From NCBI GenBank assembly GCA_037044905.1, contig JBAOKB010000156.1, positions 248,001 to 312,000 of the forward strand: 64,000 bases of DNA, written 5' to 3'. This stretch comes from Hortaea werneckii (Eukaryota; Ascomycota; Dothideomycetes; Mycosphaerellales; Teratosphaeriaceae). The notes beneath the pieces are model-generated. The model did not search any database and was not told where the DNA came from. It saw only the letters and a list, made by a program, of their open reading frames with translations. Position 1 is the first letter of the stretch. Every line of letters begins with the position of its first letter. This document shows, in pieces, positions 23,199 through 33,657 of this stretch. Both the position numbers and the translations under genes were made by a program.

Positions 23199-23888
23199 CT
23201 ATCCCTTGGAAGCCTTCTCGGCTTTCTCCGCCTTCACACGAGCCTTCTTCGCCTCTTTACGCGCTTTCTTGTCTGCAGCACTAAGCTCTTTGTGCCCATC
23301 GCCGCCAGCATGCTGTACGACCGGAGGCTGTCCACCCTGTTTGGTTGCCGGTGCGCCCTCGCGCTCTCCCACCTCCCCTTCCAGAGGCTGCTGGCTCTGC
23401 TCGTAATCTTCTCTATCGTGCCAATCCTCAGCGGTAGCCCCGGCCTGAGCCTCGCCAAAAGCCGCCTCGCTACTCTGCTCTGCCCACTTGCCGACCTCCT
23501 CAGTACTCCTCTTCCGCTTCAGCACACCCTTCTTCTTTTCGTCACTCTTGGCTCCAATCGTAGCATCGAGTTTGCTGTCGTCACCCTCGGGTAGTGCAGC
23601 TTCACCACCAAACATCGCTAGCTCATCTGCAGTCTCTGCAACCAAGTTCTCGCCCTTCAGACCGGCATCTATACGTTTAAGGTGGTGGATAGCAAGACCA
23701 CCAGTCGGACCGGACTGAGCAGAATAGGTGATACCCGCAAGGCTCAGCTGAGCATCTGGATGGAGGTAAGGCTGTGTTTGGGTCTTCTCAAGGAAGCCAG
23801 CCAGCTTCGTCTCGGCGGCAGCAGGTTTGAGAGACTTGGTAAGAGCTGGGTGATGGCGCGTCGGCGGATCTGACGCTCGAGGTACCAT
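23199..23888 (-). CDS. Conserved-looking fungal protein with Lys/Ala-rich C-terminus
   Basis: The 229-aa product is probably nuclear or nucleolar, judging by composition. The N-terminal 75 residues look structured and conserved-like (HPALTKSLKP, FLEKTQTQPYLHPDAQLS, GPTGGLAIHHLKRIDAGL). A basic stretch LKRKRSTEEVGKW follows, and the protein ends in a Lys-Ala-Glu helix (AADKKARKEAKKARVKAEK). I cannot name the family. A GTGAAG at 23237 and a TCTCGCAG at 23184 delimit a 54-nt segment in phase 0 that contains the TAG stop. If spliced, the protein would continue in frame into the downstream region. It is divergent from bL34m across 253 bp. Confidence 0.6.
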   Translation of the reverse strand: MVPRASDPPTRHHPALTKSLKPAAAETKLAGFLEKTQTQPYLHPDAQLSLAGITYSAQSGPTGGLAIHHLKRIDAGLKGENLVAETADELAMFGGEAALPEGDDSKLDATIGAKSDEKKKGVLKRKRSTEEVGKWAEQSSEAAFGEAQAGATAEDWHDREDYEQSQQPLEGEVGEREGAPATKQGGQPPVVQHAGGDGHKELSAADKKARKEAKKARVKAEKAEKASKG

Positions 23889-24141
23889 TTTTGCGATATG
23901 CGCGTTTGCTACAATTTAGTGCGAATATTGGGTAGCCTGTTTGCAAGTGATAGTGATTGTAGCGCTTTACCGCGCAAATGTCATGCCGTGGTATTTATTG
24001 ATCAGATGGAAAAAGCAAGCTTGAAGTCAAGAATTCCAGTCGGAGGCAAGCTCGGGGAACGGGCATTCCCGCAGAGCAGGAGCAACTACATGCATCCAGA
24101 GACAACAACTACAAGACCAAAGGGCGCAGCATATCCTCACC

Positions 24142-24587
24142 ATGTTCTGTTTACGATGCATGCGCAGTGCTTTGGCGCCTTCGAGACCAGTCACGAGCGC
24201 ATTGAAACAGGCGTCCCGCGCAACCAGCCACAGATTCACGCAGCCGCAGCAGCAGAGGTCCGCGAAAGCAACCCATAGGATCCAGATGTAGAGGCTGACA
24301 GCGACAGCAGACCACTTTCCATACTGTCCAACGTACCTTCTAGGCCGACACTGCCCGCACGAGTTCCGGCACCCGTAAAGGAAGACACACCGACATCGAG
24401 CCTGCGACCACTATCTCAGCCATCCTTACCAACACTGCAAGTGCGCGGAGCCAAACGAACTACCTTCAAGCCCAGCCACAGAGTACGAAAGCGGAGACAT
24501 GGATTCCTTGCGCGATTAAGGACTAGAACAGGCAGGCGCGTATTATTGCGGCGGAAGCTTAAGGGCCGGAACACTTTGAGCCACTAG
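24142..24587 (+). CDS. mrpl34: Mitochondrial ribosomal protein bL34m
   Basis: bL34m belongs to the mitochondrial large ribosomal subunit. The C-terminal 45 residues carry the universal bL34 signature (KRTTFKPSHRVRKRRHGFLA, then RLRTRTGRRVLLRRKLKGR and LSH at the stop). The N-terminus, MFCLRCMRSALAPSRPVTSA, is Arg/Ser/Ala-rich without acids, a typical mitochondrial presequence. The two parts are in different frames and are joined by a 53-bp intron at 24258-24310. That intron has a weak donor (GTCCGC) but a good branch site (GCTGAC) and acceptor (CAGCAG), giving 130 aa in frame. The protein is certain. The intron is inferred; an alternative is another one-base error. Confidence 0.85.
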
Positions 24588-25150
24588 ATTGGAATTGGAG
24601 TGAAGAGAAAGGCGTACTACCCTCAAGGGGTTCATTCAGCAGCTGTACAAATAGATATTGGGTCAACGAATGGTTCAAGCGTTATCAAGTACGGTGACGT
24701 CTACTGGCTCAGCATGGAAGAAGTGATACGGCAAGAAGCTTCCATCTCTCGCCTTGATACTTTGACCGAAATTTTTGGCATTGTCGAGCTTCTCGCTCTC
24801 GCCTGGCCGACTTCCAGTAGCCCACAGCCAGTTGTCGGTGGGGATTACTATCAAAGGGACGCCTTGTGAGGGAGTGAGACCGCCTGATGAAATGACGAGT
24901 CAGTACCGAGCCTCGGCCTTTAGGGAGTGCGTTATAGTCCCGCACAATCACAAGGGAGAAGAGCATCAAAGACGGTGGAGGCTTGCACATTTCAAGACCT
25001 ATGGATCTAGTCTCGACCGAGCCCAGAGTATCATTTCTTCGCGGCCCGCATTCATCGTCCTCCCACCATTCCCGTAGCAGAGATGCTTTTCTCCATAGAA
25101 CTGTCACCATTTCTCAGACGTACCCAGACGACCCAGATTGCTGGCACTGA
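24588..25150. other. Convergent intergenic region
   Basis: This lies between the bL34m stop and the 3' end of the DUF3883 gene. Frames here show no domains. Confidence 0.5.
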
Positions 25151-28100
25151 TTACGCAGCGTACACTTCATAGCCATCGCGAGCCTCGAAGCTCAGCTTGC
25201 CGGTAAGCATCAAACCATAAGGATCCACGTAGGCGAGAACGCCAGCGTCATCTTCGAGCTTGTAGACGCGCAGAATCACGTACAAGTCGCTGTCACTCTC
25301 GTGATACCGCTTTGCCTGAGAAATGTTAGCGTCTATCGAAGGCTTTTAGCGCGATATCGTGGGAGACGTACAAGTTTCACCTGAGCGTTGCTCATCGAGA
25401 ACGGCTCTTCAGCTCTCCCGACCGTTGTCTTGACCTCGAAATGGTAGGTAAGGTCTTGTCCCGTCCAGCGCTCCATGTCCTCAGAGCCCGCTGCAGTAAG
25501 CCACTCTTTCATCCTCTTGCAAATTCCCGGATCGGAGATGGTAAAATCTGCAAAGTTACCTTCGAACTCCGTGAATGGCGGGAGGTGGTACTGCTCGCGA
25601 AGATGGCTGGTCCAGCTTGACCATGTGATGCCAAACTCCTTCACGAACGACTCATAGATCTATTGGACGTAACAATGTTAGCTTTGACGACCTTAGAGTG
25701 AGGTGCATTCAATCGAAACACTTACGTAAACCTCGCCACCGAAGCCAATATCCTTCTGATACTCTGTGGATTCACCTGGAGACGACAACTGTCCAGCAGA
25801 GCCCAGCGTACTTTGTCCGTTGGAGGGGAGTGTCCGCAACATATCATTCATGTTGAAGTTGTCTTTCGGAACGGGTGGGTGCTTCGAGCCATTGGTAACG
25901 GTGCGCAGTCTTGAGGCACTGAAAGATGCGCCAGCTTTGGAAATTCTGGCAAGATTCACGTGCGTGTTGTTGTTGGAATGACCGGAAAGGCCTGTCGACT
26001 TGCTGAGATTCTGTTTGCGAGGCATTGGAGCGCGAGCACGGTGCGAGTCAGTTAAGACCGCGGCTCCTGTGCTATTGCTTGCAGTTGCTTTCATGTTGGT
26101 CATCCCGGTCGTCGGATTCGAGCCCGATGCAGCTGCAGCATGATCTTCTCCTGCGATGGTTGGAAGATCAAGCTCCTCTTCGCTAAACGAGCTCATGCCG
26201 GGAAGGAGGCTCGCTTCCTCCAGCGTGTCCTTGATGATGTCTTCGTCTCCCGAAAGAATCGAGATCATGATGCATTTCTTTTCCTGGTCGGCCTTTACGT
26301 CGCACGCATCAAGTATCTCGGCCGCGAATTTTACCCAAGGCATCGATTTGCCGGCAACGGCATGATCGGAAATCGTTATCTGAATTTGATCTCCATCTTT
26401 CTGCGTCATGGCAAAGCCCTGCTCGGACTGACCGTAAATGGTACCGCTAGAGCGTGGGATGAACCATTGCAGAGAAAGGCTCGATGCACTGTAGATCTCA
26501 ATCGCAGCGAGCTGGTCCATCACTGCCTTGCGCGAGTCCGCTTCTGCGAGCCTGGATTCTGTTAGCCTACGGACTTCACTGGACAGGGGTCAGGCAATGC
26601 TTACTGCGCAATGTAAAAGGCCTTCGACCTCACCATGTCGGTCATCTCCCGTTGGTAGACAACATCGCCGCCAGCTTGCGTCTCTTCGCGTACGTGCTTG
26701 GTCAGAAGGCGGTCTTCCAAGCCCAGACGCTCCACTAAGGTAGTTACTGTGCGTGTGGTTCCACCCTCGAGATGCAAGAACCCAACCTTGCTCTTGAAAG
26801 ACTCATGCAATCGTTGACGATCGGGTACAAACCAGTCGCCGTCTGAAGTACAGCGTAGACGGACAGATGAGTCTGCATCCATGATCGGAAATACTTTCAT
26901 GGCTTCCTTTTTGATGCGTTGGACCGCAGCCCTCTCTGTTGGGTTCAAAGACAATTGATCGCTCAGAGCGATCAAGAGGCGCTGGGCTTTCGCGACAGGG
27001 TCGTCAGCGTCTTTTGCGCGAGCAAGCTCATTGACGATATCTACAGCGTCGGCGTTCCTGACGTTGAGGATGTCCTTGAACAGATTGCGGAGGCGAGGAA
27101 AATGTGCACTGAGACCATGGAGCTGCAGCCCCGCAACTGTGTCCCATCGGCACGAGGACAGATTGACCCATCTGCTTTGGTTGCCCGATGTGATCAAAAC
27201 CAATGCCGAGTTTTCGAAGGTGGTCCTAGTTGCTTATTAGCGGGTTCTCGATCTGGAGATAGGGCGACTCACTTGACTAGCTGGTTGTCTTGGTAAGCTG
27301 CGCTTTGGATTTTTTCATAAACCTTTCTCACATCGGCCCAAGACGCCAATGGGTCGGAAGCCAACGACATGTTTTTCAGAACCGCAAGATAGAAAGCGAT
27401 GTCCGGTTTGGTGCGAAGACCGATCGCTTGCAGATTTTGCCACGCATCGTCATCAGGCTGCTTGATATCGAGCAATGGCACGGCCACATGAGCAGAAGGT
27501 TCGTCGGCAACTGCTTTCAATGGGAGATAGACATCACCAAGTTTACGATCTTGACCATCACGGCAGCGGACTGGTGCTTTGGAAAGATCATCTTAACGTC
27601 GCGGGCGCATCTTGGTAAGTCGTATAAATCCGGGTTGTCTTTCAGCAGCGAGAGCCACATGGAGGAGGCCTTATGATCAATGAGCCAATGAAACTCGGGG
27701 GTGATGTGGTACCCTGGGCGGGTAAGTCTTGGTAGGGTGTTGACGCCCACCTCATTCTTCAACCAGTTCAACCAGCTTGAAGACACTTCAATCACTGACG
27801 TGTCGAAATATCGCGGATGGAGGAAGACGATGCGCGCATTCGACTTTCCGAAAAGAGTGCTCATGGTGGTCGTACTCTGCGGATCATCCATGTAGAGATC
27901 CTCGGCAACATGTAGCTTATTGTCGCTACCGTAGAGTCGAAAGTCCTTGAAAGTGTATGATCGTGGCCGGCTTGGAGCACTAAAGAGAAATCGAGCGTGC
28001 TCCACAGCTTGCTCGCAGCTCCAGGCCTTGTTTGAATGGCGTGCATTTTTGTGTTGATTTAAAATGAGCTCGAAGACTTCATTCATTCTCAACTTGGAAG

Positions 28101-29832
28101 CTCCCAGCTCTTTAAACAAGTTTCGCCTGTGTGGGTCATTCACCTCTGAGCTGATCATTGCTACTTCAATGCCGTTTGGAATGGACATCCCCTCAGCTAC
28201 CTCTGGAAAGTAGAACTTTCCCTTGTCCGGCGCGATCCATTTGCCGTCGCTCATAGGAATGAGTGGCATCGCACGGGCATAATGACAGCCGGCGCGGAGC
28301 AGCGCTTTGGCAATCTTCACATGCCAGACTTCTGGCTGCTTTGAAAACTCCGCATACCGGCTGACGATGCTGAAAAATTCTCTCGGGCCAAGCGGCGATA
28401 TCTGCAAGTCTGACAGGTCGTTTGCTCGGTAGGTTGGCGAAAGGTAGGTACGAAGGCGTCCAGGAGCTACGACAAGAGGTTTTGGTCCGTCCATATAGTC
28501 CGAAGGAACGATAACCAGACTACTCGGCTTCTGTAGAGAACCAGCCTGCGACTGCAAGACCTCTTTGGAACGCAACTGGGTGCATAGCCTCTTGAAGAAG
28601 CCTGAAAAGATGGTGCCATGAGCGTTGCCCTGTGATTTGGCGTATCGCGGCCAGGTATACTTCAGCAGGTCTGTAGCATTGAAAGCGTCAATGCACTTCG
28701 AGAAAAGAGCGATCGTGGCATCGACAACAGCATCGTTCCACTTATTTTGCTGTAGAATGTCTTCACGGCTTGCACTTAGCATAAAGTCACCCTGGAGCAC
28801 GAAAGGAAGACCATATGATCGAATTGGCCTAGAACGTTAGCATCTCGGATCTAACAAAAGGTTGTAAAGGGGACATACAGGTAGTTGAACGTCCTGCGGT
28901 CGGAGAGGACTGGTTGCATTGAGGCGCTCACGGGGAAAGCCATCAGCACGTCAGATTCGGTGATTTTCTCACGCTTCTTCTCTCTGGGCATGCCGGTCTT
29001 TGTGTCGCGAAATACAAGAAATTGCTCCTCGGTTGTGGCAGCCTTCGGAAGGGTTACAATGTGCCGCAGAGTTGTCAGGCGAACGCCGGAGATCTGACTG
29101 TCTTCTCTTGCCAGAGAAAAACTACGCTTGACCTTGCCAGCCCTGTCTTGCAGAGTTACTACGACTCTCTTCAGCTGGCGCAGGAAGATCAGTAGCTCTG
29201 GTTTGAGTTCCAGCAAGTGAGCTGCAACAATGTCACGGTGCTCCTCCTCCGGGATGCGAAAGCAGAATACTGTTCGTTCGCTCATATTGCCTCCTTCTGG
29301 AAAATCTGCCCACTTTGGAGCAATCTTTCCAAGTGGCTTGGTTTTGTCGAAGGCGAAGGACAGCGCGCCGCTCTTGATCCAAACCCTGTCTGCCACTTTG
29401 AACACGGCTTTGAAACCGATGCCTTTCTCGCCAATATAGCCCTTTTGGGTTCCTTCGACTTTCTTAGTGCTGCAGGCGATGCGACATATGGCCCGCACAT
29501 TCGCTGCAGTGAAGCCGACCTCATTGCAACCGATGAACAGGAGACCGTTTTCTCGATAAACAATTTGAAGCTTTGGCAGCACATCAGGAGCGTACCTGTT
29601 GTCATCGCTGTTTTGGATGATCTCGAGGATGAAGTGAGTGGGCTTGCTGTACAACTCTTCGGAAAGCCTATTGTTGTGTTAGCGTTGACACAGGAGCTGC
29701 AAGCGGTGGTACTTGCATTCGGAGTGCATTCGAAAGGTCAACAGCATTAGCATCTTCTTCTCCACCCTCATCGACGCGCCGGGCACGCCGAATACTCTCG
29801 ATTAGCTCCTTGGCCTCGTTAACGTCATCCAT
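25151..29832 (-). CDS. NO VEIN/sacsin-like HATPase protein with DUF3883 domain
   Basis: This is a large cytosolic or nuclear protein of about 1,450 aa in seven exons: 29832-29717, 29667-28879, 28828-27273, 27225-26605, 26551-25726, 25659-25372 and 25315-25151. The N-terminus has an Hsp90/sacsin-type ATPase fold: FILEIIQNSDDN (E54, N58, D61) and YIGEKGIGFKAVF. The C-terminus is DUF3883-like: YESFVKEFGITWSSW, TYHFEVKTTVG-like and EEPFSMSNAQV, the nuclease-like module of plant NO VEIN and fungal relatives. Intron 1 (29668-29716) has a GC donor (GCAAGT) and AG acceptor. Exon 3 needs one more base near 27587-27595 to keep frame between DLPRCARDV and KLGDVYLPLKAVADEP. Biochemical role in fungi is unknown; Hsp90-like remodelling plus a nuclease-like end is an inference from family. 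Confidence 0.8.
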
Positions 29833-30370
29833 GATGGCGATGCCGCAGCAGCGGCCGAGGCGTACGAAACAGCCAGCAAGAAGCGCCTAGGGTGGTCCCC
29901 TGTCGAAGATAGGAGCGTCCAAGCGAAGGTGTCTACAGACAAGCTGTAATCAGTTCGCCAGAGAGAAGTATTTGTGAAGCAACGCCGAACGAGTCGAAGG
30001 CAATGATATGATTGAAGTCTGTGAGCAAACGGACGGATGAGAGGAGATTTCCTCGATAGACGAGTTTTCACGCACGTGCATGCAAACGTGCAAACGGGTG
30101 AAGGCGCCCCACTGCAAGCCTCAGGCGGAGGCGTGGCAAACGGACTCGACCTCAGTTCACGCAAACAAATCGTGTCTTGGCATCTTTGACGTGAAGCTCT
30201 CACGGCTGTGACTTTTGCAGGCTCGTATTGAGAGCGATATCGCCGCACGCACGTCAACAATTCTTTGGAGAAGATTTGTAAAGCTGTATGAGCACGCTTC
30301 CAGGAAGCAGCAAGGAGGCCTCGCAGGCGCCGGCCATTTCAACGTCACTCTCCTTTGTTTTCTGCTGCCC
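29833..30370. other. Intergenic region
   Basis: This is the promoter side of the DUF3883 gene and the 3' flank of the F-box-like gene, both minus strand. No feature is recognised. Confidence 0.45.
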
Positions 30371-30896
30371 TTAAGACACGGCAGCATTCCCGTAGTAAGC
30401 GTCAAACAATTCTTTGCAGTCCACGTACAGTTCATGACCCGGCCCCATGACAACGAGATTTTGCAACCGGACAACCTTGACATCACCATCGACGCCCTCC
30501 TGAACCTTCCACTGCTCTCCTGCGCGGTTCCCGTGGGAACACATTGTTTCCCACTTCCTCATAGCTATAGCGGAGGATTCTTGCGGGTGCACGTAGAGAG
30601 CCAAAGATTGCGTGGTGTGAATTATGCTCCTTGAAGTGTTGGAACGAGAAGGTAATGGTCCTGCGGATATCAAACCATCGATGGTGCGACCCAGAGCCTA
30701 GAGAGAATGAGACGCCAATACTGAAACGATGCAGGTGATCAGCACGCATCAGTTGGTCTGTAGCGATGCGGGATAGTCTTATGTTGATGTGGCGGGCAGA
30801 AGCCCAGAGTTCCTTCGCTGCTAGATGATCAGTGATAAGAAGCCACAGTTCGTCGGGGACCTCGCTATGGCGTGTCTGAAGCGGTTTGCCGTCCAT
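30371..30896 (-). pseudogene. F-box-like protein, one frame break
   Basis: The sequence begins MDGKPLQTRHSEVPDELWLL, continuing ITDHLAAKELWASARHINIR. This VPDELWLLI..L...L.....VN-like pattern is that of fungal F-box proteins, which act as SCF ubiquitin-ligase adaptors. A middle part (RRTITFSFQHFKEHNSHHAI) follows. Near 30530-30545 the frame changes, and a plausible C-terminus (EQWKVQEGVDGDVKVVRLQN, then CKELFDAYYGN) continues in the next frame to 30371. The whole would be only about 175 residues, so it may also be truncated. The F-box call rests on about 35 residues. Confidence 0.5.
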
Positions 30897-31095
30897 ATCG
30901 AATCAGCAATGTTTATATGAGATTTCTGCAGAATGGTTGTCAGGTACTGTAAAGGGCAGAAGGTGAAGTGAGGTGGAATGGCTAATAAGCTTGCCGCCGC
31001 TGAGAAGCATGGACCATTTAGCCAAAAAGGGAAGTTACCGAGCTTCGTGACGATCTCCGCGCTGCGACCATTGTTGCTACTTGCTGCATGCACCA

Positions 31096-33195
31096 ATGCG
31101 GTCTTTCACGTCACCACCTGTACAGGCGCTGACGCCTCTTCAGTCTCTTATCTTGAGACGATGGCGTCCGCAATGGGTTTGTGCAGGCTGCCATTCTCGC
31201 GCACGGAAACAGCAATGGCAGCGCGGTCTCTCGACAACCCCCATTAGGACACAGGATGAGACGAAACCGTACTTCATATCGACGCCGATATTCTACGTCA
31301 ATGCTGCCCCTCACCTTGGGCACATGTATACCATGATCCTCACCGATGTCTTCAAACGCTGGCAAGTTCTGCGAAATCGCCGCGCGATCCTTTGTACAGG
31401 CACCGACGAGCACGGCCTCAAGATTCAGCAAGCTGCTGCCAAAGCCAATGCACATCCTAAAGAGTTCTGCGATCGCGGAGCAGACGTTTTCAAGGACTTG
31501 GCAAGCAAGATAGATATTAGCAACGATATCTTCATACGCACAACGGATCAGCATCATGGAGAAGGCGTGGAGTATGCATGGCAGATGCTGGAGGAGAAAG
31601 GCTGGATATATGAAAGTAGGCATGAAGGGTGGTATAGCGTCAGCGATGAGACCTTCTATCCTCAAGGGCAGGTGCAGCTGATTGTAGATCCACCTACGGG
31701 CAGAAAGATCATGGTCAGTGTGGAGACAGGAAAAGAGGTGGAGTGGACAAGTGAAAGGAACTATCACTTCCGACTTAGCGCTTTCAAAGACGCTCTACTC
31801 GAGCACTACAAATCCAATCCAGACTTCATCGTGCCTAGAATGCGCATGGAAGAGGTGATCAAAGAAGTGTCTGCGGGACTCGAGGACTTATCTGTATCCC
31901 GTCCAGTGGAAAGGCTGCAATGGGGCATCCGTGTGCCAACCGATTCTTCTCAGACGATCTACGTGTGGCTTGATGCGCTCCTCAACTACGCCACTGCTGC
32001 AGGTTATCCTTTCACGCCAGGTTCTGAAGCGAAAGGTGGCTGGCCAGCCGACATCCATGTCGTCGGCAAAGATATTATTCGTTTCCACTGCATCTACTGG
32101 CCTGCTTTTCTCATGGCTTTGAATCTCCCTCTGCCGAAGCAAGTCCTCACGCATGCGCACTGGACGCTCGGCAGGCAGAAGATGGCAAAATCTACTGGCA
32201 ATGTCGTGAATCCATTCTTCGCCCTCGAGCGCTTTGGCATCGACCCTTTACGCTGGTATCTGGTCCAGGAGGGTGGCATCAGTGACGATGCGGACTATGA
32301 CAACCGCTTTGTCATCGAAAAGTACAAGAAGGGTCTACAAGGTGGCCTAGGCAATCTGTCTTCCCGCATCATGCGCGGCAAAGGCTGGGATGTCCAGCGC
32401 GCAGTCAGACGCTACGCTACCCCCGAGGACATGGAGCACCCTCCTGTACAAGACGAATCGGACGTGAACGGTCGTCGCCAATACGGCCGCCTCCGGGCCT
32501 TGCCTCCGAAGGTCGAGAAACACATGCACGATCTCCATGCCAACCGTGCCCTCAAGGAAATCATGAACGCTGTCTACGACATCAATGGCTTCCTTCAAGC
32601 CACATCGCCCTGGACGCTTGTCTCGAAGCTGCAAAGTCTTGCAGCGGACACCACTGGTCAGCACATCCATGAGGCTATGCAGGCAGGTCATGGACCTGAG
32701 GAGTTGGAGGCAGAGATCGACCGGAATATATTCATGGCCGCCGAGACCCTGCGATTGGTCGGCCTCATGCTTCAACCTTTCATTCCAACGTCGGCTAAGC
32801 GGTTACTGGACATGTTAGGTGTACAAGAGGAGAGGAGAAACTGGGATTGGTGCCGGGTTGGTAAAGATGATAGCTATGGCGTGCCCTTTGTAGATGTGGG
32901 CAGAGGGAGAAAGGCGTGCTGTTTCCCGGCTGACGAGCGATTTCTGAGACCGTATCGCACCCCTGCTGACCATGATTGTACAAATAGCGGACTTGCAAGA
33001 TGTATTACTAGTAACGTTGGTTGCAGTGGCAACAAAGAGCTCATTTCTTCCACGATCTCCAACAAATTGAATCTCTCAAGGTTATTTTTAACGGCCCGTC
33101 AGCAGATGGCTCTTCCGCCAAATCTCGCTCAGCATCACGGGCAAAGTTGCTTCCTACCTTGTAACAGTTTATTTCACAACTTGCAATTTCGCTGA
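31096..33195 (+). CDS. msm1: Mitochondrial methionyl-tRNA synthetase
   Basis: This enzyme charges mitochondrial tRNA-Met; it is a class I synthetase in the mitochondrial matrix. The ATG at 31096 opens an Arg/Ser-rich presequence (MRSFTSPPVQALT) of about 50 residues. FISTPIFYVNAAPHLGHMYT carries the HIGH equivalent (HLGH), TGTDEHGLKIQ follows, and KMAKS is at about residue 362 in RQKMAKSTGNV. The anticodon-binding helix region follows (FMAAETLRLVGLMLQPFIP). The normal ending seems to be GRGRKGVLFP..LTSDF with TGA at 32945-32947. As written, two one-base losses (about 32911-32914 and 32924-32928) put the ribosome into another frame, adding about 80 unrelated residues to 33195. It is otherwise a continuous frame. 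A sequence error at these homopolymers is likely. Confidence 0.93.
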   Translation: MRSFTSPPVQALTPLQSLILRRWRPQWVCAGCHSRARKQQWQRGLSTTPIRTQDETKPYFISTPIFYVNAAPHLGHMYTMILTDVFKRWQVLRNRRAILCTGTDEHGLKIQQAAAKANAHPKEFCDRGADVFKDLASKIDISNDIFIRTTDQHHGEGVEYAWQMLEEKGWIYESRHEGWYSVSDETFYPQGQVQLIVDPPTGRKIMVSVETGKEVEWTSERNYHFRLSAFKDALLEHYKSNPDFIVPRMRMEEVIKEVSAGLEDLSVSRPVERLQWGIRVPTDSSQTIYVWLDALLNYATAAGYPFTPGSEAKGGWPADIHVVGKDIIRFHCIYWPAFLMALNLPLPKQVLTHAHWTLGRQKMAKSTGNVVNPFFALERFGIDPLRWYLVQEGGISDDADYDNRFVIEKYKKGLQGGLGNLSSRIMRGKGWDVQRAVRRYATPEDMEHPPVQDESDVNGRRQYGRLRALPPKVEKHMHDLHANRALKEIMNAVYDINGFLQATSPWTLVSKLQSLAADTTGQHIHEAMQAGHGPEELEAEIDRNIFMAAETLRLVGLMLQPFIPTSAKRLLDMLGVQEERRNWDWCRVGKDDSYGVPFVDVGRGRKACCFPADERFLRPYRTPADHDCTNSGLARCITSNVGCSGNKELISSTISNKLNLSRLFLTARQQMALPPNLAQHHGQSCFLPCNSLFHNLQFR

Positions 33196-33657
33196 CTTCT
33201 GTGTTGGGCCTGGGTGCACAAGCAAGTTTCCCTCTGCAAGGTTTCGCTAAACAGGAAATCAATTGAAATTTTTGTATCTATTGATCATGTTCCATGTCTT
33301 TTTCGTAATTGGCTATCCTTTTTGGCAAAGCAATAGGCCATGGCGGCCCTCTCCGCACCACCTGGGATGATTGCATTGACGTTTTATCCATGCCCAGTGC
33401 GTTATGTTTCACTCCAATCATGACTGGCGGCCACTCTTTGCCGGCCGCAACTATCCATATTTGATTTTTGATTTCCAAATTGAGAGTGGTCCTTCCGCCA
33501 GAGCGCGGGCATCGTTGTTGGCGAGTTGGGAGAGACCATTTCCCATGTCTTCGCCGTCAGATCAATGAAAGCTGATCAGTTATTTGGCATTTGACTGCCT
33601 AGAATTCAAGCCCGTCCCCATTCAGCCACCAAATGCCGAATTGATTCAATCAGGCTC
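33196..33657. other. Convergent intergenic region
   Basis: The 3' flanks of the methionyl-tRNA synthetase and ADE8 genes meet here. I see nothing else. Confidence 0.5.

Noticed and set aside
24709..25110. 133-codon minus-strand frame
   Set aside because: Starts without a good ATG context, no domain, and lies in the 3' flank shared by two convergent genes.
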